Shown here: positions 27,121 to 35,949 of the stretch, in pieces | Position numbering within the stretch: position 1 is the stretch's first letter | Layout of the letters: each line of letters opens with the position of its first letter | Origin: Candidatus Daviesbacteria bacterium | GTDB taxonomy: Bacteria > Patescibacteriota > Microgenomatia > Daviesbacterales > UBA10151 | Direction of reading: 5' to 3' | Length of the DNA stretch: 39,423 nucleotides | NCBI GenBank assembly: GCA_027451625.1 | Contig: DAIDIY010000007.1 | Span: 1 to 39,423 of the forward strand | The notes under the pieces: generated by a model | Told to the model about the DNA's origin: nothing | The model's input: only the letters and a program-made list of their open reading frames with translations | Database searches by the model: none | Translations under genes and position numbers: made by a program

Positions 27121-27148
27121 CTTAAACGAAGTCAGCAAGGCGGGTCAA
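27121..27148 (-). promoter_or_regulatory. Possible promoter of the Nramp-like gene
   Basis: Minus strand: TTGACC (27143-27148), 16 bp, TTTAAG (27121-27126), 9 nt to the ATG at 27111. The -10 box is only a moderate match. Confidence 0.4.
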
Positions 27149-27256
27149 GTAGGATTATTTTTTAAATTTAGTTTCTTTTTGTAACTTTTTTATAGATGAT
27201 TTATAATTTTAAATATATAGTGATAAGCTTTTTTAAAAGTTTTTTTAATTTAACAG

Positions 27257-27328
27257 TCCTGCGGGTAGGACTTGCACCTACTTTGGACAGATTTACAGTC
27301 TGTTGCCTAACTATTCGGCCACCGCAGG
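27257..27328 (-). tRNA. tRNA-Tyr (GUA), class I form with C1-G72
   Basis: 72 nt on the minus strand. The acceptor stem CCTGCGG pairs fully with CCGCAGG, giving C1-G72; the discriminator is A73 and CCA is not encoded. Anticodon arm ACAGA-CTGTAAA-TCTGT gives anticodon GUA. The variable region is only five nt (CCAAA), so it lacks the long arm of bacterial tRNA-Tyr. The T arm is GTAGG-TGCAAGT-CCTAC with G at position 55 where U is nearly universal, and the D loop has only one G. C1-G72 and short variable loop are archaeal/eukaryotic tRNA-Tyr traits and fit the archaeal-type TyrRS at 13129-14265. Confidence 0.92.
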
Positions 27329-27350
27329 GTTGGTATTTAGAATCCGGATT

Positions 27351-27380
27351 ATTATATCAGCTTGAGTGAAGTTTAATCAA
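27351..27380 (-). promoter_or_regulatory. Promoter of tRNA-Tyr, interlocked with the PBP promoter
   Basis: Minus strand: TTGATT (27375-27380), 18 bp, perfect TATAAT (27351-27356), start expected near 27345, about 17 nt before the tRNA. Its -35 lies between the -35 and -10 of the opposite promoter, so the two cannot be occupied together. Confidence 0.7.
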
Positions 27381-27390
27381 TTGATATACT
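27362..27390 (+). promoter_or_regulatory. Promoter of the penicillin-binding protein gene
   Basis: TTGAGT (27362-27367), 17 bp, TATACT (27385-27390), then 11 nt to the ATG at 27402. The leader would be about 5 nt, with no Shine-Dalgarno. Confidence 0.7.
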
Positions 27391-27401
27391 AAAAACCAAT
27401 C

Positions 27402-29942
27402 ATGGCTTTGAAACGTTTACAAAAAAATTATTCAAGTTATTCTAAACCGAAGGCGGCGGGGAAAGCGAAGCTATTTTCTCTCCTTTCAACTTTTATATTA
27501 TTTGCTATTTTCATCTCAATTATTTTGGCTATTGCGATTATAATCTATTTTGCATTTCGAATACCTTCTCCAAAATTACTTACTGATAGACCTCAACCTC
27601 AGGCGACAAAAATTTATGATAGAAATGGTGAGCTTCTATATAATATTTTTAAGAATCAAAATAGAACACCTATAAAACTGGCTGATGTTCCCCCTTATAT
27701 GCGGGATGCAACAATTTCAATTGAGGACAGGACATTTTATACTGATCCTGGATTTTCTGTCACTGGAATTTTAAGAAGCCTTTGGGAGCTTATCTTAACC
27801 CATCATATTCAAGGTGGTGGATCAACGTTAACTCAACAATTAGTTAAGAATGCTCTTTTATCAAATGAACAGACTGTGTCAAGAAAAATTAAAGAATTTA
27901 TTTTAGCAATAGAGGTAGAAAGGTTATATACCAAAGATCAGATTTTGGATATGTATCTTAATGAGATTCCCTATGGAGGTACAGCCTACGGAATCGAAGC
28001 AGCGGCTAATTTGTATTTTGGAAAGCATGCGAAAGACTTGGATTTAGCTCAAAGCTCTCTTCTTGCTGGACTTCCTCAAGAGCCTTCGGTCTACTCTCCT
28101 TATGGAACACATCCAGAACTTGCAAAAGTAAGACAAAAAGAGGTCCTGCAGAGTATGGTATCAAACGGCTATATCTCTCAAAAACAAGCAGATGATGCAT
28201 ATAATGAAAAACTAACATATCGAACACCTCAAAGTCAGGTTGGGTTTAAAGCTCCACATTTTGTTCTTTATGTAAAACAGAAATTAGAAGAGCAATTTGG
28301 AACCGCTATGGTTGAAGAGGGAGGACTTCATGTTACTACCACTCTAGATTATAAACTTCAAGAACAAGCGCAAAATATCGTTAAAAATGAGATAAATAAT
28401 TTGACCCAATATCATGTCGGAAATGGTGCAGCTGTTATCCTAGATCCTAAAACGGGAGAGATACTTGCTATGATAGGGTCGAAAGATTACTTTGACGCAG
28501 CTGATGATGGGAATTTTAATGTTGCAATTAATCCTAGACAACCAGGATCATCGACCAAACCTATTATTTATGCTAAAGCATTAGAAAAGGGATATACTGC
28601 CTCTACAGTGCTTATGGATGTACAGACTAAATTCCCGGGTGGATCTGGAACCCAATGGTATATCCCAGGAGATTATGATGGTACGTTTCATGGGCCGGTT
28701 CAGGTGAGATATGCTTTAGCGAATTCACTTAATATTCCTGCAGTAAAGATGTTGGCGATGGTTGGCATAAAAGATGCTATGGAGCTGGGGTATGAGATGG
28801 GTGTCTCAACTTGGCAGCCGACTCAGCAAAATATCAGTAATATTGGTCTGTCTTTGGTATTAGGAGGAAGAGAAGTAAAACTTTTAGATCTGGCGACTGC
28901 ATATTCTGTATTTGCAGATGAAGGATACCATCACGATCCTGTATCTATACTCAAAGTGACTGACTCTACGGGAAAAGTGCTTTATGAATATCATCCTGAT
29001 CAAGGACAAAAAATTTTAGACCCAGGAATTGCATTCATAATTTCAAGTATTTTATCTGATAATGGTGCTAGAACTATGGCGTTTGGTCCAAACTCTGTTT
29101 TGGTTGTTCCTGGTAAAACAGTTGCAGTGAAGACTGGAACAACTGATGATAAACGGGATAATTGGGCTGTAGGCTACACCCCATCATATGTAGTTGGAGT
29201 TTGGGTTGGAAATAATGATGATACTCCGATGAACCAGGCAATAGCTTCAGGAATAACAGGAGCTTCTCCTATTTGGAATAAGATTATGTCTGCTGCTCTA
29301 AGTGGTAAAAAGGATGAACCGTTTGTTCAACCCCCTGATGTTGTGCAAGAAAATATAGATGCTTTGATGGGCGGATTACCAAAAGATGGATATCCAAACC
29401 GTAAAGAGTATTATCTGAAAGGAACTGAACCAACAGCTATATCCTCCGCTTATCAGAATCGGAAAGTCTGTTCTGTTAATCCGCATAGGCTCGCTTCTCC
29501 GTCTGATCCAGGAAGTAATCAAGACGTAGTTGTTTTGCAAGAGAATGATCCTACAGGAGCTAATCAATGGCAGGATGGAATTGATAAATGGGTCTTAACT
29601 TCTGCGAACCCAAAATTTGTGGGAACTGCTGTCGGTTGTAGTGGAATCCCTGGGTTTTCATCTGGAACAGGGGGTGTAATCTCAATAGTGAATATTCCCA
29701 ATGGTGCTAATGTGCCTAAAGTGTTTGATGTTTTGGCTGCTGTAAACTCTCCTAACGGGGTTAAATCGGTTAAATGGCAGATTGATGGTCAAGATAAAGC
29801 AACTCAAACAGCGGAGCCATTTTCTCTGCACGTTTCGTTTCCTTCTGTAGATAAGAGTAATCATACTATAAGTGTGACTCTTACAGATAATACAGGGGCG
29901 ACATTTACTTCTTCAATACAGGTATCAGTTGCTTTGCAATAA
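27402..29942 (+). CDS. Class A penicillin-binding protein (glycosyltransferase-transpeptidase)
   Basis: An 846-residue bifunctional peptidoglycan synthase. A cytoplasmic basic N-terminus and one transmembrane helix (about 25-50) are followed by a GT51 glycosyltransferase with catalytic Glu in ISIEDRTFY and the motifs GGSTLTQQLVKN and LDMYLNEIPYGG. The transpeptidase has SSTK (Ser383, Lys386), SLN (442-444) and KTG (577-579). All active-site residues are present. The last 95 or so residues form an Ig-like beta domain (IVNIPNGANVPKVFDVLAAV...), probably wall-facing. It polymerises and cross-links peptidoglycan outside the membrane. It ends 9 nt before a convergent gene. Confidence 0.95.
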   Translation: MALKRLQKNYSSYSKPKAAGKAKLFSLLSTFILFAIFISIILAIAIIIYFAFRIPSPKLLTDRPQPQATKIYDRNGELLYNIFKNQNRTPIKLADVPPYMRDATISIEDRTFYTDPGFSVTGILRSLWELILTHHIQGGGSTLTQQLVKNALLSNEQTVSRKIKEFILAIEVERLYTKDQILDMYLNEIPYGGTAYGIEAAANLYFGKHAKDLDLAQSSLLAGLPQEPSVYSPYGTHPELAKVRQKEVLQSMVSNGYISQKQADDAYNEKLTYRTPQSQVGFKAPHFVLYVKQKLEEQFGTAMVEEGGLHVTTTLDYKLQEQAQNIVKNEINNLTQYHVGNGAAVILDPKTGEILAMIGSKDYFDAADDGNFNVAINPRQPGSSTKPIIYAKALEKGYTASTVLMDVQTKFPGGSGTQWYIPGDYDGTFHGPVQVRYALANSLNIPAVKMLAMVGIKDAMELGYEMGVSTWQPTQQNISNIGLSLVLGGREVKLLDLATAYSVFADEGYHHDPVSILKVTDSTGKVLYEYHPDQGQKILDPGIAFIISSILSDNGARTMAFGPNSVLVVPGKTVAVKTGTTDDKRDNWAVGYTPSYVVGVWVGNNDDTPMNQAIASGITGASPIWNKIMSAALSGKKDEPFVQPPDVVQENIDALMGGLPKDGYPNRKEYYLKGTEPTAISSAYQNRKVCSVNPHRLASPSDPGSNQDVVVLQENDPTGANQWQDGIDKWVLTSANPKFVGTAVGCSGIPGFSSGTGGVISIVNIPNGANVPKVFDVLAAVNSPNGVKSVKWQIDGQDKATQTAEPFSLHVSFPSVDKSNHTISVTLTDNTGATFTSSIQVSVALQ

Positions 29943-29951
29943 GGTTTGATG

Positions 29952-31427
29952 TTAAGTTCGTTTTTTAAATAAATAGAAATGCCCTTGTTGGAATATGAGT
30001 TGATAGACTTTATCTTTTAGTAGTTTTTTAATTAATGAAACTTCATATTTATGCGGTGAAAAGTTTCCTACTACTCTGCTTTGATCAATAATTGCAATAT
30101 ATTGTGTAGATGACGGAATAGTCGGAAGGTTGTAGGCATATTTTCGGTGTGTCAAATGGGGTCTTATTTCATCTGAGGCGCTTATGATTGCTGTTTGAGG
30201 TATATCCTTAAGAACTTTTTGGAAATTTAAATCCGCTTGGTCGACATGATAAATTTTGCACCAACATGATTTGGAAGTAGGTAAAGGGCCATAAATATAG
30301 TTATTAATTAAAGCATTTCCAACTAAAAGAATAGATAAAGCTATGATTATTTTAAAACGGTTTCTCTCTATCCATTTTGATTTCCCAAGAATTGATAATT
30401 TTTTTAATCCTAATTTAAAATAAAACAGTGAAAAAATTAGAGCAATAATTAACCCAGGAACAATTCCACTTTCGTAATGCTCTCTTATCGATTGCATCCC
30501 TGGGTTTTTACTTAAGACATTTATTATTACTTCAGGGCCAGCCATTAAAACCCAGGGAATGCCGATAATGGGTAGATATCCAAAAGGTTTTAAAGTCAGA
30601 TTGTAGTAGTTTCCAGACTTAAAAACTGAGCCTCCAATTAAAAATATCAGATCAGAAAGATCGCCGTTATCTATATCTACTTTTGCTGGACTGTACCATT
30701 TGTTAAATGCCCAGTGTTGTCCATTTGAGTTAAACTGAGGAATTACAATAAATATCATTAGAGGAAACCAGATTATCCCGACTAAAAATGAGATAAAACC
30801 TACTTTCCATGATTTTAAAAAAATAAATATAAAAAGGCCCATCAAAGACAAAAATAGTGAAATCTCTTCTTTGGTTATTAGTGAAAGAAGGAAAAATATA
30901 CTGTACCAAAACCATTTTTTATGATAAGCAAAATAAAATGTAAAAAGAAGTAATGGTATAGCTAAGGCAACACCATGAAAGTCATATATATTGGTCCATT
31001 CAACTGCTGGATTTAAAAGATATATTGCTGAAATCGAAAGAGATAGAATTTTACTTTTCAGTATTGTTTGTGATATTAGAAAAACAGCTAGTGCTCCTAA
31101 AGCAATAAATATAGATTGAGTTATAAGAAGTATTTTGACATTATTCCAAATAAAGTATAAAGGAGTAAGGAGGATTAGGACAAAATCTGCATGAGTTCCT
31201 AGCCGAGAATTATTTCCTTCCGATGTGGTCATAGTAAAAATCCTTCCATGAAGAGTGTTCCATACAGTTTGGTCTGCATTAGCAAGATCAAAATTAGATG
31301 CGAAAGCATTATGTCTTAGAATGGAAAAAGTAGAAAAAGTTACGGCATATAGAATAATTAAAAAGACAAGAGCCGTTATTTCCCAATGATTAATTGATTT
31401 GCTTATTACTTTACCGAGGATATTCAT
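29952..31427 (-). CDS. DUF2079-family multi-spanning membrane protein
   Basis: A 491-residue membrane protein with about eleven helices. The N-terminal extracellular loop holds NFDLANADQTVWNTLHGRIF...RLGTHADFVLILLTPLY, and YLLNPAVEWTNIYDFHGVA plus the LITKEEISLFLSL helix follow. These are the conserved segments of DUF2079. That fold resembles GT-C glycosyltransferases, with the acidic loop residues as putative catalytic site, so transfer of a sugar from a lipid carrier is a reasonable but unproven role. The C-terminal soluble part is short. It follows the acyltransferase gene by 20 nt in the same operon. Confidence 0.85.
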   Translation of the reverse strand: MNILGKVISKSINHWEITALVFLIILYAVTFSTFSILRHNAFASNFDLANADQTVWNTLHGRIFTMTTSEGNNSRLGTHADFVLILLTPLYFIWNNVKILLITQSIFIALGALAVFLISQTILKSKILSLSISAIYLLNPAVEWTNIYDFHGVALAIPLLLFTFYFAYHKKWFWYSIFFLLSLITKEEISLFLSLMGLFIFIFLKSWKVGFISFLVGIIWFPLMIFIVIPQFNSNGQHWAFNKWYSPAKVDIDNGDLSDLIFLIGGSVFKSGNYYNLTLKPFGYLPIIGIPWVLMAGPEVIINVLSKNPGMQSIREHYESGIVPGLIIALIFSLFYFKLGLKKLSILGKSKWIERNRFKIIIALSILLVGNALINNYIYGPLPTSKSCWCKIYHVDQADLNFQKVLKDIPQTAIISASDEIRPHLTHRKYAYNLPTIPSSTQYIAIIDQSRVVGNFSPHKYEVSLIKKLLKDKVYQLIFQQGHFYLFKKRT

Positions 31428-31447
31428 ACAATGGAGAAATTAACCTT

Positions 31448-32464
31448 TCATATAATTTTTATCATCCTAGAAATTTTTACCAAAAATAAGCTGAGAATAA
31501 CAACTATCCCAAATTGTAATCCTACTTCATGACCAATCAGACTTTGGCTGGAAGTAGTAAGTATTATATCGAGAATTATAAAGTGGATAAAGAAGAGTTG
31601 ATATGAGTTAGTGCTTATAAAAGTGATAAATTTCTCCAAGATGGTAGCTTTCATAAAATATAGTGTTCCTAAAATAAGAATAATAAATGAGACAGATATT
31701 CCATAAAATAGGTAGTAGAGGTTAGGTGGATATTTATTATTAATCAAAATTAGGCTTTTGTCGAGATGAACCCAAAGGGCATAAAATATTAAATATAAAA
31801 TAGCAGATATAAAAACAACTTTTGAATATCTTATTAGCTGAATTTTTAGATTTGAAATTTTTTGATCGAGTTTATAAGTATAAATTCCTAGAACTAAAAT
31901 CAAAGACCAGGGAATCCACATAATAAGCCTGTAATAAGGATGAAAATTCCAAACCCCAAATGAAAAAGTAATTAGCAAAGAAATTGTTAAGTATGTGATT
32001 AAAGCCTTTTTTTTATTTAAGATATACATCAATAAAGGAAATATAACAGTAATTTGTAAAAATAGAAGCACAAGCCAATTGAGGTTGTCCCCTGATACTA
32101 AAAGAGCTGAATTTAGAAAATAAGGAATAGTTTTCTTCAAATCTAATCCTGATAAATATTTAGGAAATATGATCCATAGACTGTAGTGAACAATAAGATA
32201 AATGTAAAATGGAATTAGAAGTCTTAAAAGTCTTTTTTTATACCACCCTAGAAGAGTTTGTAAATTTATAATTTTTTCGGAATAAGATGAGGCGTTAACG
32301 TATCCTGAACAAAAGACAAAGCCGATGACTACAAAATGCAACCAATCCCATAAGAATATTTGAAGAGATGTATGCATGTTATAAGACAACGTGTGAATTG
32401 CAATCATTCCTAAAATAGATAAAGCCCTAAGAAAATCTATATTTAAGAATCGGCTTTTTGACAT
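31448..32464 (-). CDS. Acyltransferase-3 family membrane protein
   Basis: A 338-residue protein with about ten transmembrane helices. It starts with the family pattern NIDFLRALSILGMIAIHTLSY, where the His in the first helix and the following Arg residues are the expected catalytic or acyl-binding elements. Another family-like segment is WYKKRLLRLLIPFYIYLIVHYSL. Acyltransferase-3 proteins O-acylate sugars and lipids of the envelope. With the downstream DUF2079 gene it makes a two-gene envelope-modification unit. No clear promoter or Shine-Dalgarno is visible. Confidence 0.85.
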   Translation of the reverse strand: MSKSRFLNIDFLRALSILGMIAIHTLSYNMHTSLQIFLWDWLHFVVIGFVFCSGYVNASSYSEKIINLQTLLGWYKKRLLRLLIPFYIYLIVHYSLWIIFPKYLSGLDLKKTIPYFLNSALLVSGDNLNWLVLLFLQITVIFPLLMYILNKKKALITYLTISLLITFSFGVWNFHPYYRLIMWIPWSLILVLGIYTYKLDQKISNLKIQLIRYSKVVFISAILYLIFYALWVHLDKSLILINNKYPPNLYYLFYGISVSFIILILGTLYFMKATILEKFITFISTNSYQLFFIHFIILDIILTTSSQSLIGHEVGLQFGIVVILSLFLVKISRMIKII

Positions 32465-32511
32465 ATTTTAATCTATAAAGGGGTAATGGATCATAAACTG
32501 AAAAGTTTAGT

Positions 32512-34224
32512 TTAAATCTCTAGTTCCAGTACTGCTACCCTTTTGTTAACATGAAATTTATCTGTTTGTCGGGGATGTATCTCAGCAATAAATCCGCTTT
32601 TTTTATCATTTAAAGTTAGCAGCATTGATTTTACTGGATGAAAATACTCTAATGGATAATTCTTTGGAGTTTCAGACTTAAATTCAAAATTAAGATTCAT
32701 TTTTTTCGCCACTTTTTTAAAAAGTTCAAAAAGCCTCTCCATCGGCTCAGAGGAGCTATCGGTCAAAAGAAGCGAAACGTGGTATCTCTCAACAGGAAGA
32801 AAACGTTGACTGAGATAAGTTTTTCCAATCTCAAAAATAGAGATTCTATCTCTAAATTTTAAGTTTTTAGCAGCTATTTCTAAAAGATTAGGCCAGATAT
32901 CTTCTCTTAAATATTTTGTTTCTTTAGATATAGGATTGGAGATTTTTACTAAATGATTTCTGTCCCAGGAGAAATGATTTATAACATCACTTGAAAAAAA
33001 GTGATAGGTTTGAATCTCGATTAATCCTTCTTCCGCTAAAGCCTGTTTTAAATTATATAGAAATTCATGGTCAACATCTTCTTTGGAATTTGGGTCTTTG
33101 AGAGTATTAATCTTTGTTTGATCGAAATTTATGATGTTTGCACCATTCCCTATGATATTTCGATAGTCAAACAGTCTAGCGATTTCTTCGATAAGATCTT
33201 CTTCTCTTAAAATATCTAAACGAAAATAAGGAACTTTAATTTCCCATACTTCAGGTTTAGTCTTTTTTACATCAAATCTTAATCTAGTTAAAAAGTTTTC
33301 TATCTTTTCATCACTAATATGAACACCGATTAGTGTGCGAACATGGCTTAAGTTAAGCTCTATAATATTTTCTTGTTCATCTAAATGATCATACAATGAA
33401 ATTTGTGTAAGTTTTCCACCAAGACTCAGATATCTCTTAATGGCACTGTTTAGTGCTTGCATTAATCTTCTCTTTGTTAATCCATGATAAAATCTTTTAC
33501 TTGCTTCTGAATGAAGTCCTAATCTATTAGAGGTCTTTCTTAAATGAACGGGATCAAAAATAGCTGCTTCTAGTAAAATTGAAGTAGTTGATTGTGTAAT
33601 CTCACTCTCCTCTCCTCCCATAACTCCTGCTATACCTAAAACTTTCATTTGATCAGCAATTACGATATCTCCTTTTTCAAGTATTCTTTTTTTGTGATCT
33701 AGTGTAGTAATCTTCTCAGCCGTACTAGTTTCTCTCACAATTATATGTTCATTATTTACTTTTTCGGCACTGAATGCGTGAAGTGGTTGACCATACTCAA
33801 GCATCACTAAGTTAGTTATATCTACTAAATTATTAACTCCTCGAAAGCCTGCCGCCTGAAGTTTTTCTAAATCTTCTGTTTTGGATGGTGTTACTTTTAA
33901 GTTATCTATTTTAGCTAAAGCATAGACTGGAACTAAAGGAGTTTGTATGTCAATTTTTAGATTTGGATAATTATCTTTTTCCCAGATATATTCTTTCTCT
34001 TCTTCAAAAAGAACTGGAGACTCGTTTAAAGCTGATATCTCATAAGCGACGCCTCTTAAAGAGAGCAAATCTGCTCGATTGTATCCTTTCATATCCAGTT
34101 CAAAGTGATCAGGAGTTACTTCTTTAATACCAATTGTTTTGTAGGATAGATCGTTAACATAATTATCAATAGGTACCTGAGGTTTAACAAATTCATCTTC
34201 CAGCCATTTAATAGGTACTTTCAT
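32512..34224 (-). CDS. pheT: Phenylalanyl-tRNA synthetase beta subunit, shortened
   Basis: A 570-residue beta subunit; bacterial PheT is usually near 790. It starts KVPIKWLEDEF (domain B1), goes straight into the B3/B4 core (GVNNLVDITNLVMLEYGQPLHAF), then B5 and the catalytic-like B6/B7 domain, and ends at FIAEIHPRQTDKFHVNKRVAVLELEI. Missing are the EMAP-like tRNA-binding domain inserted in B1 and the C-terminal ferredoxin-like anticodon-binding domain (B8). The frame is clean, so the loss is evolutionary reduction. It begins 3 nt after pheS. Editing residues in B3/B4 look retained. Confidence 0.93.
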   Translation of the reverse strand: MKVPIKWLEDEFVKPQVPIDNYVNDLSYKTIGIKEVTPDHFELDMKGYNRADLLSLRGVAYEISALNESPVLFEEEKEYIWEKDNYPNLKIDIQTPLVPVYALAKIDNLKVTPSKTEDLEKLQAAGFRGVNNLVDITNLVMLEYGQPLHAFSAEKVNNEHIIVRETSTAEKITTLDHKKRILEKGDIVIADQMKVLGIAGVMGGEESEITQSTTSILLEAAIFDPVHLRKTSNRLGLHSEASKRFYHGLTKRRLMQALNSAIKRYLSLGGKLTQISLYDHLDEQENIIELNLSHVRTLIGVHISDEKIENFLTRLRFDVKKTKPEVWEIKVPYFRLDILREEDLIEEIARLFDYRNIIGNGANIINFDQTKINTLKDPNSKEDVDHEFLYNLKQALAEEGLIEIQTYHFFSSDVINHFSWDRNHLVKISNPISKETKYLREDIWPNLLEIAAKNLKFRDRISIFEIGKTYLSQRFLPVERYHVSLLLTDSSSEPMERLFELFKKVAKKMNLNFEFKSETPKNYPLEYFHPVKSMLLTLNDKKSGFIAEIHPRQTDKFHVNKRVAVLELEI

Positions 34225-34227
34225 AGA

Positions 34228-35289
34228 TTACCGTTTCTCCTCAATCTCTAATTTTTCTAAAAAGTCTAGATCTCCATTCCTAAATAGCCGTAGATCATTG
34301 ATACCGTATTTGAGCATTAACATTCTTTCTGGTCCTATCCCCCAGGCAATTCCGCTGTATTCTTTAGGATTTATACCGGCATTTTCTAATACTTTAGGAT
34401 GAATCATTCCTGCACCTGCAAGCTCTATCCATCCTGTGTTCCCACAAATTTTGCAGCCTTGGCCTTTACAGAAAATGCATAAAGCGTCAATTCCCGCACC
34501 AGGTTCAACAAATGGGTAATATTTAGGTCTGAGTCGAGCTTTCATCTGTTGACCAAAGGCTTCTTTAAGATAATATTCGGATAGATATTGCAGATCAGCT
34601 AGGCTAAGATTTTTATCAACAAATACAAGCTCGAACTGATCGAAAGTATGTTCGTGTCTAGCATCAAGATTTTCATATCGAAAACTAGTCCCTATATTCA
34701 TAATTCTTATGGGAGGATTGTATCTTTTAAGAATTCTCAACTGAGAGTTGGAGGTATGAGTTCGAAGAAGTAGTTTTCCAGGCTGGATACCATATTTTTC
34801 GGAATCTATGTAAAGTGTGTCCCAAAGATCACGGGCTGGATGCTCTTCAGGTATATTCAGAGCTTCAAAATTATAATAATCTGTATCTATATAAGGGGCT
34901 TCAAATTGGGAGAAACCTATTTTTTTAAAAATATCGGCAGTTTGTCTTTCAAATACTGTTAAGGGATGAAGTTTTGCTTTGGGTAGAGTGAAATTTATCT
35001 TTTCATTAATGCTTAATGTTTCAGTAGAGAGCTTGGAGTAAGAATCCTCTTTTATCTGAGCTCTCTTTAATTCAATTTGTTCCGAAAGATAGTTTTTAAT
35101 CTTATTAAAAAGAGGAGAAATTATTTTGAGCTCTTCTTTTATAAGTTTAGAAAATTGTCTTGGCAGCAAAGTCATCTCTCCATTTTTTCCAAATAGATCA
35201 ATATAAATTAGATCAAGGTCTGAGAGATTTTTTGCTTGGTCTATTTTTTGTTTATACACAATTGATATTTGGTTAATTTTTTCTTCCAT
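34228..35289 (-). CDS. pheS: Phenylalanyl-tRNA synthetase alpha subunit
   Basis: A 353-residue class II synthetase of normal length: N-terminal coiled coil, then catalytic core with motif 2 (FRYENLDARHEHTFDQFE) and motif 3 (AWGIGPERMLML). The CIFCKGQGCKICGNTGWIE segment, a Cys-rich loop, is also found in Bacillus-type PheS. It forms the alpha2beta2 enzyme with PheT. Although it lies downstream of rplT, it has its own promoter at leaderless distance, so it can be expressed apart from the thrS-rplT part. Confidence 0.96.
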   Translation of the reverse strand: MEEKINQISIVYKQKIDQAKNLSDLDLIYIDLFGKNGEMTLLPRQFSKLIKEELKIISPLFNKIKNYLSEQIELKRAQIKEDSYSKLSTETLSINEKINFTLPKAKLHPLTVFERQTADIFKKIGFSQFEAPYIDTDYYNFEALNIPEEHPARDLWDTLYIDSEKYGIQPGKLLLRTHTSNSQLRILKRYNPPIRIMNIGTSFRYENLDARHEHTFDQFELVFVDKNLSLADLQYLSEYYLKEAFGQQMKARLRPKYYPFVEPGAGIDALCIFCKGQGCKICGNTGWIELAGAGMIHPKVLENAGINPKEYSGIAWGIGPERMLMLKYGINDLRLFRNGDLDFLEKLEIEEKR

Positions 35290-35295
35290 CAGCTG

Positions 35296-35324
35296 ATTTT
35301 AGCATAGATTAGGGACTACTCCAA
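35296..35324 (-). promoter_or_regulatory. Internal leaderless promoter of pheST
   Basis: Minus strand: TTGGAG (35319-35324), 17 bp, TAAAAT (35296-35301), then exactly 6 nt to the pheS ATG at 35289. Confidence 0.65.
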
Positions 35325-35387
35325 TTGGATTGTTAAGATAGGATGGACTCTTATGGAGAAAAGAGCTAAATACAACTTAAATGGCGG

Positions 35388-35732
35388 CTATTTTATTTCA
35401 GATACAATTTTTTTAAATGAGTCAAGGTTATTAACTGCAAGATCTGCAAGGACTTTGCGGTTTGCCGAGATACTTTTTGTCCTTAAGCCGGCTATAAACT
35501 TTGAATAAGAGATTCCTTCATCTTTTAGCGCACTATTTATCTGTGATATCCAAAGTCTTCTAAAATCGCGTTTCTTCTGTTTACGGCCTGCATAGGCATA
35601 TTGACCCGCATGAAGAACAGAAGACTTAGCCTGCTTAAAAAGTTTGCTTCTTCCACCAACAAACCCTTTGGCAAGGTTTAAAATTTTTTTATGCTTTCTA
35701 TGTGCTACTATTCCTCGTTTTACTCTTGGCAT
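35388..35732 (-). CDS. rplT: 50S ribosomal protein L20
   Basis: A 114-residue basic protein: MPRVKRGIVAHRKHKKILNLAKGFVGGRSKLFKQA and AGRKQKKRDFRRLWISQINSAL are diagnostic for L20. L20 represses its own operon in E. coli and Bacillus by binding leader RNA. It follows rpmI by 7 nt. About 100 nt of AT-rich sequence separates it from pheS, holding the pheS promoter. Confidence 0.96.
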   Translation of the reverse strand: MPRVKRGIVAHRKHKKILNLAKGFVGGRSKLFKQAKSSVLHAGQYAYAGRKQKKRDFRRLWISQINSALKDEGISYSKFIAGLRTKSISANRKVLADLAVNNLDSFKKIVSEIK

Positions 35733-35739
35733 ATTTTAT

Positions 35740-35940
35740 TTACGCTCTCCCTAAAAGTCTGTTAACACTTTTAGTAATTGTTTTGCTAAGGATAATAGGT
35801 CTTTTATGGCGTCTTAACGCTTGTTTACTCTTATTCCTTCTCAAATGGCCCGAACGAAACTGATGAGAGATAATTATCTTTCCTCTCTTTGATATCTTTA
35901 TTTTTTTTAATAAAATTTTTTTAGTTTTTACTTTTGGCAT
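35740..35940 (-). CDS. rpmI: 50S ribosomal protein L35
   Basis: A 66-residue, very basic protein: PKVKTKKILLKKIKISKRGKI..., GHLRRNKSKQALRRHKRPI and a final VNRLLGRA match L35. It starts 9 nt after the infC stop, in the universal infC-rpmI-rplT order. Confidence 0.93.
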   Translation of the reverse strand: MPKVKTKKILLKKIKISKRGKIIISHQFRSGHLRRNKSKQALRRHKRPIILSKTITKSVNRLLGRA

Positions 35941-35949
35941 AGTTTATTT

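Noticed and set aside
27257-27328. tRNA-Tyr as a pseudo-tRNA because of its odd T and D loops
   Set aside because: All four stems are perfect, it has its own good promoter, and its C1-G72 fits the TyrRS type in the genome.
32494-32509. TAAACT-GAAA-AGTTTA hairpin after pheT as a terminator
   Set aside because: Short AT-only stem without a following T-run on the pheT strand; too weak to call.
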